Below are positions 38,268 through 46,785 of a stretch of 64,000 bases of DNA, piece by piece. The notes beneath the pieces were generated by a model, which was not told the origin of the DNA, made no database searches, and saw nothing but the letters and a program-made list of their open reading frames with translations. Positions within the stretch are counted from its first letter, which is position 1, and each line of letters begins with the position of its first letter. The stretch comes from Clostridiaceae bacterium (GTDB lineage Bacteria; Bacillota; Clostridia; Saccharofermentanales; DTU023), in the NCBI GenBank assembly GCA_012841015.1, contig DUVN01000006.1, positions 1 to 64,000 on the forward strand, written 5' to 3'. The position numbers were made by a program, and so were the translations under genes.

Positions 38268-39149
38268 CTACACCTTGACCAATACTTTTTTGCCGAGTAG
38301 ACCGGTCGGTTTAACGAGTAAGATGATGATTAACACGGCGAACACGATCGCGTCAGACAACTGGGTGGAGACGTAGGCCTTACCGAGTATTTCAATAATA
38401 CCTAGGAGGATACCACCGAGGAAAGCGCCTGGAATGGAGCCAATACCGCCGAAAACGGCTGCAGTAAAAGCCTTAATACCAGGCATAGCGCCCGTTGTAG
38501 GCATGAGAATCGGGTAAGCGGAGCAGAGCAAGACGCCTGCTATTGCGGCAAGTGCACTGCCGATGGCAAATGTTATAGAAATCGTCTTGTTCACGCTGAC
38601 GCCCATAAGCTGTGCAGCATCTTTATCTTCTGAGACTGCACGCATGGCTTTGCCGACCTTTGTTTTGTTGACGATCGTATTTAGGGCTGAAATTATGACA
38701 ATGCAGACGATAATCGTGACGATTGTCGTACCCGAGATAATCAACTTACCGCCAAAGAGACGTAATGAATCAAAGGGAACGATAGAAGAAAAACTCTTCG
38801 GGTTAGCTGACCAGATCAGAAGCGCTGCGTTTTGCAGAAAATAACTAACGCCGATCGCTGTGATGAGAACGGCCAGAGATGGTGCAGCCCGCAACGGTTT
38901 GTAAGCGAGTTGCTCGATGAGGATACCGAGCACGGTACAAACGACCATTGCGAACAAGACAGACAGTAGCGGCGGCCAGCCGAAATTAGTTGTTGCCATA
39001 AACGACATGTAGCCACCAACCATAATTACATCGCCGTGGGCGAAGTTTAGCATCTTAGCGATCCCGTAAACCATCGTATAACCGAGCGCAATGATCGCAT
39101 AGATGCTGCCAAGACTTATGCCTGAAATAAAATAGGATAAAAAATCCAT
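38268..39149 (-). CDS. livH: Branched-chain amino acid ABC transporter permease LivH
   Basis: A 293-residue permease with about eight hydrophobic helices. GSIYAIIALGYTMVYGIAKM, LNFAHGDVIMVGGYM and VFGGIGSIPGAFLGG are LivH hallmarks. Operon order livK-livH-livM-livG-livF is the standard one, with 77 nt between livK and livH. Confidence 0.94.
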   Translation of the reverse strand: MDFLSYFISGISLGSIYAIIALGYTMVYGIAKMLNFAHGDVIMVGGYMSFMATTNFGWPPLLSVLFAMVVCTVLGILIEQLAYKPLRAAPSLAVLITAIGVSYFLQNAALLIWSANPKSFSSIVPFDSLRLFGGKLIISGTTIVTIIVCIVIISALNTIVNKTKVGKAMRAVSEDKDAAQLMGVSVNKTISITFAIGSALAAIAGVLLCSAYPILMPTTGAMPGIKAFTAAVFGGIGSIPGAFLGGILLGIIEILGKAYVSTQLSDAIVFAVLIIILLVKPTGLLGKKVLVKV

Positions 39150-39226
39150 AAACGTATCCTAATATGCAAAAACAGCGTCGGAAAGGTGTCACCTTTCCGA
39201 CGCAGGTTGCTGCGTAAGCGGCTTAA

Positions 39227-40489
39227 TTAATCCATGCCGACGTAAACGCCGTTCTCAATTACCATGCCTTTCGGGGCCTTAGCAACTTCACCTGATTTCG
39301 CCCAAGTCATGTTCTCGCCTGTCAGACCGTTGAAAACAAAACTTTCGCTCGTGAAAGCTTCAATAAGTAGATCGCACAAATCGCTGGGAGACATTTCAGC
39401 CTTGACATCTTTATCTTTAAGTGCTTCATAAATGGCATAGACGACATCATAACCGTCGGCTGCAAACTGGTTCGGCACTTCTTTGTAGAGTTCATCATAC
39501 TTTTTGACAAAGGCCACCGTTCGTTCATCTGTTGCGTCTGCCGCAAAGGGGGTCAAGAGCATGACGCCCTCAGCGAGCGCGGTATCGAAGTTTTCCATCG
39601 TCAAGATGCCGTCCATACCATCAACGCCGAAGAAAGCCGGCTTGTAGTCCATCGCCTTGGCTTGTGCCAAAATGAGCGAGGCAGGCTGGTAATAGATCGG
39701 AAGGAAAATCAAATCGGCTCCGGCTTTTTGCGCTTCTGTCAACTGTACTGAAAAGTCATTTGCCGTATCATCCGTGAACGTTGTGGTGCTGACAACTTCA
39801 AGATTTTTGGCTTTAGCTTCACTGGCAAACTTTTCATAAATACCTGTCGAATACGCGTCGGCATTGTTGTAGATGATGGCTACTTTAGTGCCGAGTTGTT
39901 TCTCTTGAATATACTGCGCCGAGGCGATACCTTGGTTAGGGTCAGTAAAGCACATCTGGAAGACATTGTCTTTGCCTTCAATGACAGCTGGTGAAGAAGC
40001 AGACGGTGTTAGCGTAAAGATACGGTCGCTAAAACTTTCTGTCGTCACTGCGATACCTGGTGTGGTGGTGACAGTACCTACTAAAATCTGCATGCCCCAG
40101 TCTTTCAGAGCATTGTAGGCGTTGACCGATTTTTCTGCATCATGCTCATCGTCTTCAAACTTAAGTTCAAACTGCATGCCACCTAATGCATTGATTTCAT
40201 CGACGGCTATCTTAGCGCCGTTGGCTGCAGCGATGCCGTACACAGCTGCACCGCCGGTAAGAGGTCCGATGCCGCCCAATTTAATCGGTGCTGTATCGGC
40301 AGACTTTCCACCGTCCGTATCAACTGGTGCGCTTGGTTCGGTGACGTCAGACTTTCCACCGTCCGTATCAACCGGTGCAGCTGATCCGGAGGTGTCTGTT
40401 GGTTTTTCAGCTTGCCCGGAGCACCCTACCAGCAGAGCTAGGCAGAGTACAAGAGCAACTACAAAAGTGAAATAATTTTTCCTTCTCAT
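39227..40489 (-). CDS. livK: Branched-chain amino acid ABC transporter substrate-binding lipoprotein
   Basis: A 420-residue binding lipoprotein. The signal peptide ends with lipobox LLVGC (Cys 23), followed by a Pro/Thr/Asp-rich linker with a 16-residue repeat starting PVDTDGGKS, then the periplasmic-binding fold typical of Leu/Ile/Val-binding proteins (IKLGGIGPLTGGAAVYG, then the ending GVYVGMD). Start ATG 40489 follows AGGAG by 7 nt; an upstream ATG at 40516 has no such site. Confidence 0.93.
   Translation of the reverse strand: MRRKNYFTFVVALVLCLALLVGCSGQAEKPTDTSGSAAPVDTDGGKSDVTEPSAPVDTDGGKSADTAPIKLGGIGPLTGGAAVYGIAAANGAKIAVDEINALGGMQFELKFEDDEHDAEKSVNAYNALKDWGMQILVGTVTTTPGIAVTTESFSDRIFTLTPSASSPAVIEGKDNVFQMCFTDPNQGIASAQYIQEKQLGTKVAIIYNNADAYSTGIYEKFASEAKAKNLEVVSTTTFTDDTANDFSVQLTEAQKAGADLIFLPIYYQPASLILAQAKAMDYKPAFFGVDGMDGILTMENFDTALAEGVMLLTPFAADATDERTVAFVKKYDELYKEVPNQFAADGYDVVYAIYEALKDKDVKAEMSPSDLCDLLIEAFTSESFVFNGLTGENMTWAKSGEVAKAPKGMVIENGVYVGMD
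40301..40396. repeat. 48-bp direct repeat inside livK linker
   Basis: The segment beginning AGACTTTCCACCGTCCGTAT at 40301 recurs at 40349, with one mismatch in the first 27 bases, giving two 16-residue linker repeats in the lipoprotein. Such linker repeats may vary in number between strains. Confidence 0.75.
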
Positions 40490-40509
40490 TTGTCTTCTCC
40501 TCACTTTTC

Positions 40510-40565
40510 TTAACATAGTTAGTTAAATATGCAAGTATTTTGAAGATTGTAAAAGTAAAAGTCAA
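40510..40565 (-). promoter_or_regulatory. Promoter and possible operator of the liv operon
   Basis: On the minus strand, TTGACT (40560-40565) and CAAAAT (40537-40542) are separated by 17 bp. Just downstream, in the leader, TTAAC and GTTAA arms (40510-40514, 40522-40526) form an inverted repeat around 7 bp, which could be an operator. No leucine-responsive regulator is encoded nearby. Confidence 0.5.
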
Positions 40566-40615
40566 CCTGCTGACTAACTGAACTATTGAGCAAATCATCT
40601 CGTCTCATTGTTAAA

Positions 40616-40762
40616 ATGGCGAAAAATCGCTTAAAAGTCAAAAATGAGAGGATAGAAGCAGTGGTAAATGACACATTAACGCCGTCAGAGATGCTGTCAA
40701 ATTTTTATGGTGACACCCGAAAGATATGCGCAACAGAGAAAGCCCTCGCCATTCGAGAATAA
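40616..40762 (+). CDS. Possible 48-residue small protein
   Basis: An ATG-initiated frame of 48 codons (starting MAKNRLKVKNERIEAVV, ending ATEKALAIRE) lies in the 450-bp gap upstream of livK. Its composition looks protein-like (balanced charge, no low complexity), but there is no ribosome binding site, so it may be a remnant. I do not recognise it. Confidence 0.25.
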   Translation: MAKNRLKVKNERIEAVVNDTLTPSEMLSNFYGDTRKICATEKALAIRE

Positions 40763-40828
40763 TAGTTTTTGCCAATCTTCTGTTGTTTCAGTACGTATTA
40801 ACAGAACGAAGGTTAAGCCCTATATAAG

Positions 40829-40940
40829 ATAGGCATCGATTGCATCGTGCAGTTTGGCAAGCACCGTCTTGTTTTCTTCGTTCCACAACCGTGTATGTAA
40901 TAACGATCTCCTCACTGTTCAACGGCGTAAAGAGCTTCAC
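40829..40940 (-). pseudogene. Possible decayed coding fragment
   Basis: On the minus strand one frame reads MVKLFTPLNSEEIVITYT and, after a shift of one base, another reads WNEENKTVLAKLHDAIDAYLI and stops. Both halves look like natural protein and would join into one chain with a frameshift. There is too little to assign a family, and this could be chance. Confidence 0.25.
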
Positions 40941-40942
40941 CA

Positions 40943-41353
40943 TCAGTTGCTTTTTTTAGTCCTAAAATAACTGAGCAGTGATACCCAAAATCCCGATAGA
41001 TAAGCGCCCATGAGCACATAGGCTATCTGAGAAGCCGCGCTCATATCAATCATAGTTCTTTTTAGCCCGAACAGTCCAAATGTAAAGGCGATGTACAGAA
41101 AGTTCACCAGAACTCCACCGCAAAATAAACTGATAAATACGAGCGAACGGCGGTTTCGGTACGCATATGCGATGATGAAAAATGCAATCACGCCTACAGT
41201 ACAAGGAACAAGTATATTGAACAGGGTTATGGGTAGGCGATCAAAGGATGCGCTTGCTTTGAATTGCAACCTAATCTGTGCTTTTTGATACAAATATAGT
41301 ATGAGTACAGGGAAAATTGCCAATATGATGTTTTTCACTTTTGAGTATTTCAT
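40943..41353 (-). CDS. Hypothetical four-helix membrane protein
   Basis: About 136 residues, with four hydrophobic segments (near 5-22, 45-65, 75-97 and 108-128) and basic loops; ends FRTKKSN. GGAGGA seven nt before ATG 41353 supports this start. No family recognised. It stands between the liv operon and tRNA-Thr. Confidence 0.6.
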   Translation of the reverse strand: MKYSKVKNIILAIFPVLILYLYQKAQIRLQFKASASFDRLPITLFNILVPCTVGVIAFFIIAYAYRNRRSLVFISLFCGGVLVNFLYIAFTFGLFGLKRTMIDMSAASQIAYVLMGAYLSGFWVSLLSYFRTKKSN

Positions 41354-41483
41354 GTCGTTATCCTCCGTTAGCATGGATGAGAGAGTTTAGTGCTACTTTG
41401 CTCCTTAGTTATTATTTTAGTATCAGATTGTCCTTAAATGTCTGCTCGAAGCATACAAATGAGGATATTTTTCCATGAAAAAA

Positions 41484-41511
41484 CCGCTGACACTAGAAAC
41501 AGTACCAGCGG
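41484..41511 (-). terminator. Terminator of tRNA-Thr, conserved-loop type
   Basis: On the minus strand, CCGCTG and CAGCGG arms enclose a 16-nt loop containing GTTTCTAGTGTC, followed directly by TTTTTT. It lies 10 nt after the tRNA-Thr gene. The loop is nearly the same as in the liv operon terminator. Confidence 0.85.
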
Positions 41512-41519
41512 CAACTCGA

Positions 41520-41594
41520 TGGAGCCGAAGGTGGGAATTGAACCCACGACCTATTCATTACGAGTGAATTGCTCTACCCCTGAGCCACTTCGGC
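41520..41594 (-). tRNA. tRNA-Thr (CGT)
   Basis: Acceptor GCCGAAG pairs with CTTCGGC, D arm GGCTCAGGGGTAGAGC, anticodon loop CTCGTAA between ATTCA and TGAAT, T arm GTGGGTTCGAATCCCAC, discriminator T and encoded CCA. The anticodon CGT reads ACG. Confidence 0.97.
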
Positions 41595-41605
41595 GATCGA
41601 TAGCC

Positions 41606-41635
41606 ATTGTACAAGGGATTGGGACTTTATGTCAA
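41606..41635 (-). promoter_or_regulatory. Promoter of tRNA-Thr
   Basis: On the minus strand, TTGACA (41630-41635), an 18-bp spacer and TACAAT (41606-41611) precede the tRNA by 11 bp. This is a near-consensus sigma-A promoter. Confidence 0.85.
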
Positions 41636-41778
41636 GCCTAAACAGTGGGTAACTGGTAGTGAGCTAAAGGCAGCTGAATGCCAAAGTAAACTAGATGGTT
41701 AGATATGCAGGTGATTCTTACCGATGATTTCATGATAAAGTATGAGAAGAAGATAGGTCATCTTTGGAGGTGTTATTC

Positions 41779-44217
41779 GTGCGTCTTTCTGAAGTACGGT
41801 TGATTAAAAGTGATCGTGACGGTGATCATAAGCGGTATCGTCTGTCAGTCGGGCAAGGTGTGACGTTCGTTAGCGGCCAGCTTGATGCCGACGGCAACTC
41901 TCCATTCTCTGACCTCCATCTAAATCTCATTTCGAAAAAGAGTGCTGATGCAGGGCAGATATCTCCCTATCTTAAGCCAACAGCACAACGGAGTTCATCG
42001 ATCAATCGTGGTCAACAATCAACACAAGGGAGCCTGCAGGGTGATTTTTGGGAGTTTATTCTGTCAGAAGGCGACAGATATTATCGTTTATCAACGGAGA
42101 AAAGTGCGAGTGGGCAGGCTGACTTCTTCAGCCAAGTGATCGTCGGAGACGAGGGCAGTCATCTCGGCAATCAGCTCGATTTACCGCTCTTCGCCGATCG
42201 TCATGCGTCAGATGTATTGAAGCATAGCAGCTTGGCGGATCTTCGTGAGCGTTGCGTTCGCTCACGGCAAGCACTTTGCGATGAATCGACTGGAAGGGGA
42301 AAGCTCGTTTCAACGACGTCAGAATACGAGCGGTGCCAGAGTGAATTGGTAGCATTGAATCGCGATATTTTGCCTGACGAGCGACTTATTTCACTGACGG
42401 AGGATGAAGAGAAATCAATAGCAGATCTCAAAAGAAAGGATGAAGCACTCGCACGTGAACAGCGTTTGATGACACTTTTAGAGCGAAAGTCGGAATATGA
42501 GACGCTCCTAGAGTTGCGGCGTGAACTGAAGGAGATTGAGGAACGTCAGGGACGTTATGGAGCTCGTATTACGGAGCTAGGACACGATATTACAGTACAC
42601 GAGTTGACGGAACTCGCTCAGTGGCGTGGAAATGCTGCCAAAGTAAAGCGCGATGTTGTCGAACTTCAGAACGAATCACAGATTCGCCGTGAGGCGAAGG
42701 CGAAACTGGAGCAAGATCGCATCTTGCTTGCACATCAGATGCGAAGTAATCTGGAACAAAAAGACAGTTTGCTCGATGAATATGAATATCTGTCTAAAAA
42801 AACGGATGAAGAACACGAGAGACTGTCGCATTTCGGTTTACCCCCTGAAGAAAAACGTGCAGAGCGCCCATTCCCATCGACCTTTCATTTCTGCTTGCTT
42901 GCTTCCTTACTCGCCTTTTCGATCGGAGTTCTGCTCATTACAATCGTTAAAACGGTTGGTATCATTCTCATTGTGCTCGCTTTCTTAGGGCTGGCAGCGA
43001 CCTTTCTGCCGGGAATGATCAGAAGATTTTCTCGACCGAGCGAAAAGGAAGTTTCAGCGAAACAGATCGATAAGGAGGAATTACGTTCACGTATCAACGA
43101 TCTCGATCAGCTTTTGAGGCGCGACGGAGAGAGACTTGATGAAATAGATGAAGCGATTGAAGAGCTGGAGCGCGAAGTAGCGCAGTACGCCGTAAAGATC
43201 GAGACTGCTGAGCGACAGCTGAATCGCTTGAATGATGACTTGCTCATGACGATCAAGAAGTATGCAGGGCCAAGTGAGGTTCATGAGATCGATGACATCA
43301 TCGAGACGTTGTCAAAGCAACGGGAGTCGAGTGCCAGTCAAAACGAGGCAATTGCTGATATATTGAGGAGAATTGCTGATCTGAAGCATGGGCGCTCTGA
43401 TGAAGATATGGTACGTGAATACGAGAGTGTCTGTGAGCAATTATACGGGGGCAGCGATTTTGACCTGATGAAAGAAAGCAGTCAGCAAGGTCGTATGAAA
43501 ACACTGCAACTTCATTACGACCCAGAGAGGGCGAAACAGATCTCTCTGGAGCGTGTGGAGATTGCGCGTCTGATCGATGAGAAACATGTGCTCATCAAGA
43601 TGAAAAGAGAGAAGCTCGCTCTATCAAAAGAGTCGTCGATCTCAGCCGCCAGTTTGAACAATAGATGTACGATGCTCGAACATTCCATTTCCGAGATGGT
43701 CAATGATCTGTCTAAACTTGATAAGTCAATCGCATGGCTCGATCAAGTTTTGGCGGCTTGGCATGAAAAGAGTGATTTCATGACGATCATGGCGAAAACC
43801 GTCCGTTACATCGGCAGAATAACGGGGAGAAGGATGGGCGACACGCTTCCGATGATGCCAATTGAGCCGCCCGTACAGAGGATAAGAAAGCCAGGCTTTT
43901 TAGAACATACGGTCAGTCCCTATGCATCGCCTGTGTCGATTGATCCTACTGTCTTCAAACAGACATCTGCAGAGCAAAATTATCTTGCTTTCCGACTCGC
44001 ATGGGCGACGCAGAATCTAACGACAATGCCTGAGGGGTCACCGCTTATCTTACTCTCACCTGCCATCCCTGCTGAGTATTCACAGATGGTGGAATTGGTC
44101 AATGCGCTGGAGGAGTGGACGCTTGAGACGGGGCGGCAAGTCGTTTTCTTCACAACGGCACAATACGTCACCGAGATAGCAATGAATAGAAATATGGTTG
44201 TATACCGAATCGACTGA
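41779..44217 (+). CDS. YhaN/SMC-like coiled-coil membrane protein without Walker motifs
   Basis: An 812-residue protein with long coiled coils (about 150-350 and 420-650) interrupted by a pair of transmembrane helices (about 370-412), the layout of YhaN-type AAA proteins related to SbcC/Rad50. The ATPase ends are degenerate: where the N-terminal Walker A should be, the text is FVSGQLDADGNSPFS with no GKS/T, and at the C-terminus the signature-like SAEQNYLAFRLAWA is followed by PLILLSPAIPAEY instead of the Walker B LLLDDPF. Nuclease partner genes (sbcD/yhaO) are not adjacent. GGAGGTG six nt before GTG 41779 fixes the start. Probably a membrane-anchored structural protein; its function is unknown. 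Confidence 0.6.
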   Translation: MRLSEVRLIKSDRDGDHKRYRLSVGQGVTFVSGQLDADGNSPFSDLHLNLISKKSADAGQISPYLKPTAQRSSSINRGQQSTQGSLQGDFWEFILSEGDRYYRLSTEKSASGQADFFSQVIVGDEGSHLGNQLDLPLFADRHASDVLKHSSLADLRERCVRSRQALCDESTGRGKLVSTTSEYERCQSELVALNRDILPDERLISLTEDEEKSIADLKRKDEALAREQRLMTLLERKSEYETLLELRRELKEIEERQGRYGARITELGHDITVHELTELAQWRGNAAKVKRDVVELQNESQIRREAKAKLEQDRILLAHQMRSNLEQKDSLLDEYEYLSKKTDEEHERLSHFGLPPEEKRAERPFPSTFHFCLLASLLAFSIGVLLITIVKTVGIILIVLAFLGLAATFLPGMIRRFSRPSEKEVSAKQIDKEELRSRINDLDQLLRRDGERLDEIDEAIEELEREVAQYAVKIETAERQLNRLNDDLLMTIKKYAGPSEVHEIDDIIETLSKQRESSASQNEAIADILRRIADLKHGRSDEDMVREYESVCEQLYGGSDFDLMKESSQQGRMKTLQLHYDPERAKQISLERVEIARLIDEKHVLIKMKREKLALSKESSISAASLNNRCTMLEHSISEMVNDLSKLDKSIAWLDQVLAAWHEKSDFMTIMAKTVRYIGRITGRRMGDTLPMMPIEPPVQRIRKPGFLEHTVSPYASPVSIDPTVFKQTSAEQNYLAFRLAWATQNLTTMPEGSPLILLSPAIPAEYSQMVELVNALEEWTLETGRQVVFFTTAQYVTEIAMNRNMVVYRID

Positions 44218-44297
44218 GATGCATAATAATTGTTGAATGGTTTTTCCATAAGGAGTAACTACCGGTCTATTTGATCCGTGAACAGAGAGGGAATGAC

Positions 44298-45485
44298 ATG
44301 AAGACAGGAATGAAAATTATTAAAGAGGACCTCGATGCGCTAAAGGCATCGGGCGTTTACAGCGAAGAACGTATTTTAACAGTTCCACAGGGTAGTCGTA
44401 TTGATACGACTGAGAGAAAAGGTGTCATCAATATGTGCGCCAATAACTATCTCGGTCTCGCCAACAATGAGGAGCTTCTTGCTGCTGCTCGCGCGAGCTA
44501 CGATCGCTGGGGGTACGGGCTTTCTTCAGTCCGTTTTATCTGTGGTACGCAACAGCTCCACAAGGATCTTGAAAGAGAACTGGCTAAGTTCTTTGGCTTT
44601 GAAGATGCTATTCTTTACTCATCATGTTTCGACGCTAACGGCGGTCTTTTCGAATCGTTCTTAGGGCCTGATGACGCGATCATCAGCGACCAACTCAATC
44701 ATGCGAGCATCATTGACGGCGTTCGCCTGACGAAGTCGAAGCGTTATATCTATAGAAATAACGACATGAATGAGTTGGAGGCTCGTCTTCAAGAGGCCGA
44801 TAAGGCAGGTGCGCGCATCAAGTTGATCGCGACTGACGGTGTTTTCTCGATGGATGGTATCATCGCCGACTTAAAATCGATCTGTGATTTAGCCGATCAA
44901 TATGACGCACTCGTCATGGTCGATGATTCGCACGCATCTGGTTTTGTCGGGAAGACGGGGAGAGGTACACCGGAACACTGCGGCGTGATGGGGCGTATCG
45001 ATATTATGACGAGTACACTCGGCAAAGCCATGGGCGGCGCTTCGGGCGGATTTACACTTTCAAAGAAACCTCTCGTCGACTGGCTACGTCAAAAAAGCCG
45101 TCCTTATCTTTTTTCCAATACGCTCGCGCCCGCAATCGCGTCGACATCGCTCAAAGTGCTCGAACTTTTGCAGCGCGATTCAGAACTGATCGATCGTGTC
45201 AACGAGAACACACGCTACTTTAGAGATGGCGTTGAGCGCATCGGTCTCGATGTTATCCCCGGTACGCATCCGATCGTGCCTGTTATGATTTACGATGCCG
45301 TTAAAGCGATTGAAGTCGCCGATTATCTGTTGGAGCTCGGCGTCTACGTCGTTGCCTTTAAGTTCCCTGTTGTCCCAAGGAAATTGGCACGTATCCGTAC
45401 GCAAATATCGGCAGGACATACGAAGGAAGAGCTCGATTTTACGCTTGAGTGTTTTGCCAAAGCAAAAGAGAAATTTGACCTTTGA
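44298..45485 (+). CDS. kbl: Glycine C-acetyltransferase (2-amino-3-ketobutyrate CoA ligase)
   Basis: A 395-residue PLP enzyme of the alpha-oxoamine synthase family. [40 protein letters not shown] and the PLP lysine in [10 protein letters not shown] (K243) match KBL more closely than BioF. It forms 2-amino-3-ketobutyrate from glycine and acetyl-CoA, or the reverse in threonine breakdown. The partner threonine dehydrogenase is not next to it. Start ATG 44298 follows GAGGG by 6 nt. Confidence 0.9.
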   Translation: MKTGMKIIKEDLDALKASGVYSEERILTVPQGSRIDTTERKGVINMCANNYLGLANNEELLAAARASYDRWGYGLSSVRFICGTQQLHKDLERELAKFFGFEDAILYSSCFDANGGLFESFLGPDDAIISDQLNHASIIDGVRLTKSKRYIYRNNDMNELEARLQEADKAGARIKLIATDGVFSMDGIIADLKSICDLADQYDALVMVDDSHASGFVGKTGRGTPEHCGVMGRIDIMTSTLGKAMGGASGGFTLSKKPLVDWLRQKSRPYLFSNTLAPAIASTSLKVLELLQRDSELIDRVNENTRYFRDGVERIGLDVIPGTHPIVPVMIYDAVKAIEVADYLLELGVYVVAFKFPVVPRKLARIRTQISAGHTKEELDFTLECFAKAKEKFDL

Positions 45486-45511
45486 CAAAAGAGTAAAAGT
45501 GCTCTTATAAT
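45482..45511 (+). promoter_or_regulatory. Consensus promoter of tRNA-Lys (CTT)
   Basis: TTGACA (45482-45487), an 18-bp spacer and TATAAT (45506-45511) are both perfect hexamers. The -35 overlaps the kbl stop codon; the tRNA begins 12 bp downstream. Confidence 0.92.
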
Positions 45512-45523
45512 ATCCGGGAGTTT

Positions 45524-45599
45524 GCACCATTAGCTCAGTTGGCAGAGCAACTGACTCTTAATCAGTGGGTCCGGGGTTCGAATCCCCGATGGTGTACCA
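45524..45599 (+). tRNA. tRNA-Lys (CTT)
   Basis: Acceptor GCACCAT pairs with ATGGTGT, anticodon loop CTCTTAA between ACTGA and TCAGT, T arm CGGGGTTCGAATCCCCG, encoded CCA. Anticodon CTT reads AAG. Confidence 0.97.
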
Positions 45600-45603
45600 C
45601 ATA

Positions 45604-45646
45604 AACACAGTTGTTGATACTTTTTTATCGGCGGCTGTGTTTTTTA
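45604..45646 (+). terminator. Terminator of tRNA-Lys (CTT)
   Basis: Arms AACACAG and CTGTGTT are extended inward by TTGTTGAT against ATCGGCGG using several G-U pairs, followed by TTTTTT. Confidence 0.8.
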
Positions 45647-45713
45647 TTTACGTTTTGGTCTGGCGTGTTATGATTGATACGATTCACAAGAGAGTATTAT
45701 GGAGGTTTTTACG

Positions 45714-46652
45714 ATGGCGCCTACACTCGTGATATTGGCTGCAGGGATGGGTTCGCGTTACGGAGGCTTGAAACAACTCGATCCCGTTGGTCCCGACGGT
45801 GAAATTATGATGGAGTATTCCATCTTCGACGCTGTTCGAGCAGGGTTCAATACAGTTATATTTGTAATCCGAAAAGATTTTGAGAAAGAGTTCGATGAAT
45901 TAATCGGGCAGAAATTGAAAGGCCGCGTGCGTTACAGCTACGCCTTTCAAGAGCTTGACAATATACCGTCAGGATATAAAGTGCCGGAGGGCAGAGTGAA
46001 GCCATGGGGGACGGGGCACGCCCTTCTTGCAGCAGCTCCTCTAATTGACGGACCGTTTGCCGTGATCAATGCCGATGACTATTACGGACCGAGTGCTTAC
46101 GAAGAATTGCACCGGTTCCTGACGGATCAGGCGAATGGTGTCGGAGATAATCGATATGGCATCTGCCTATGGCCTTTGTATGAGACGTTATCGGATCACG
46201 GCTCAGTCTCGCGAGGGGTCAGCGAGCTTTCATCTGATGGCAATCTAATTGGCCTGACGGAACGAAAGAAGATCTATCGCGATGGCGACGGGGTGCGTTA
46301 TACGCTCGATGATGGAGAGACATTTCATCCACTCGCGCGCGATACGCTCGTTTCGATGAACTTTTTCGGTTTTCCACAAGCGTTCTTATCTCGTGTAGAG
46401 GAAGAATTTGAACTCTTTTTGGAGGAGAGCCTGACAGACGATCCGTTAAAATGCGAATATCTCCTCCCTGAAATTGTCGGTGTCCACACAAAAACGCGCG
46501 GTGTCACAGTCCGAGCCATACCGGTCGAGGATCGCTGGTTTGGTGTCACGAACAGAGAAGATAAACCAATCGTCGTCGCGGCACTCCAAGAGCTCGTCGA
46601 TCAAAATGTTTACCCGGCACCGCTTTGGGGTCATCCTGAGCACGGTTGCTGA
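45714..46652 (+). CDS. Sugar/NTP nucleotidyltransferase family protein
   Basis: A 312-residue protein with the nucleotidyltransferase loop LAAGMGSRYGGLKQLDPVGP at the N-terminus, WGTGHALLAA for the base and sugar pocket, and INADDYYG with the Mg-binding Asp. The family includes RfbA and GalU-like enzymes; the second half is less typical and the sugar cannot be named. Start ATG 45714 follows GGAGG by 8 nt. It stands alone. Confidence 0.85.
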   Translation: MAPTLVILAAGMGSRYGGLKQLDPVGPDGEIMMEYSIFDAVRAGFNTVIFVIRKDFEKEFDELIGQKLKGRVRYSYAFQELDNIPSGYKVPEGRVKPWGTGHALLAAAPLIDGPFAVINADDYYGPSAYEELHRFLTDQANGVGDNRYGICLWPLYETLSDHGSVSRGVSELSSDGNLIGLTERKKIYRDGDGVRYTLDDGETFHPLARDTLVSMNFFGFPQAFLSRVEEEFELFLEESLTDDPLKCEYLLPEIVGVHTKTRGVTVRAIPVEDRWFGVTNREDKPIVVAALQELVDQNVYPAPLWGHPEHGC

Positions 46653-46714
46653 TGATCATGTGTGTCAAGCATAGTTGGTGTCGTTTTGGGGTGTCTCGAT
46701 TCATTAAAGTGCCG

Positions 46715-46764
46715 TTGTGCACTGCACAATTTCATTGAGAAACATTCAGACGGGCTGGTAGAAT
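46715..46764 (+). promoter_or_regulatory. argS promoter with upstream palindrome
   Basis: TTGAGA (46735-46740), an 18-bp spacer and TAGAAT (46759-46764) precede argS. Immediately upstream of the -35 is TTGTGC-ACT-GCACAA (46715-46729), perfect 6-bp arms, a possible regulator site. It does not resemble an ARG box. Confidence 0.6.
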
Positions 46765-46785
46765 TTTTAAGAAGGATACGTATTC

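Noticed and set aside
41520..41594. tRNA-Thr as an integration site for a mobile element
   Set aside because: No integrase, no direct repeat of the tRNA 3' end, and normal genes on both sides.
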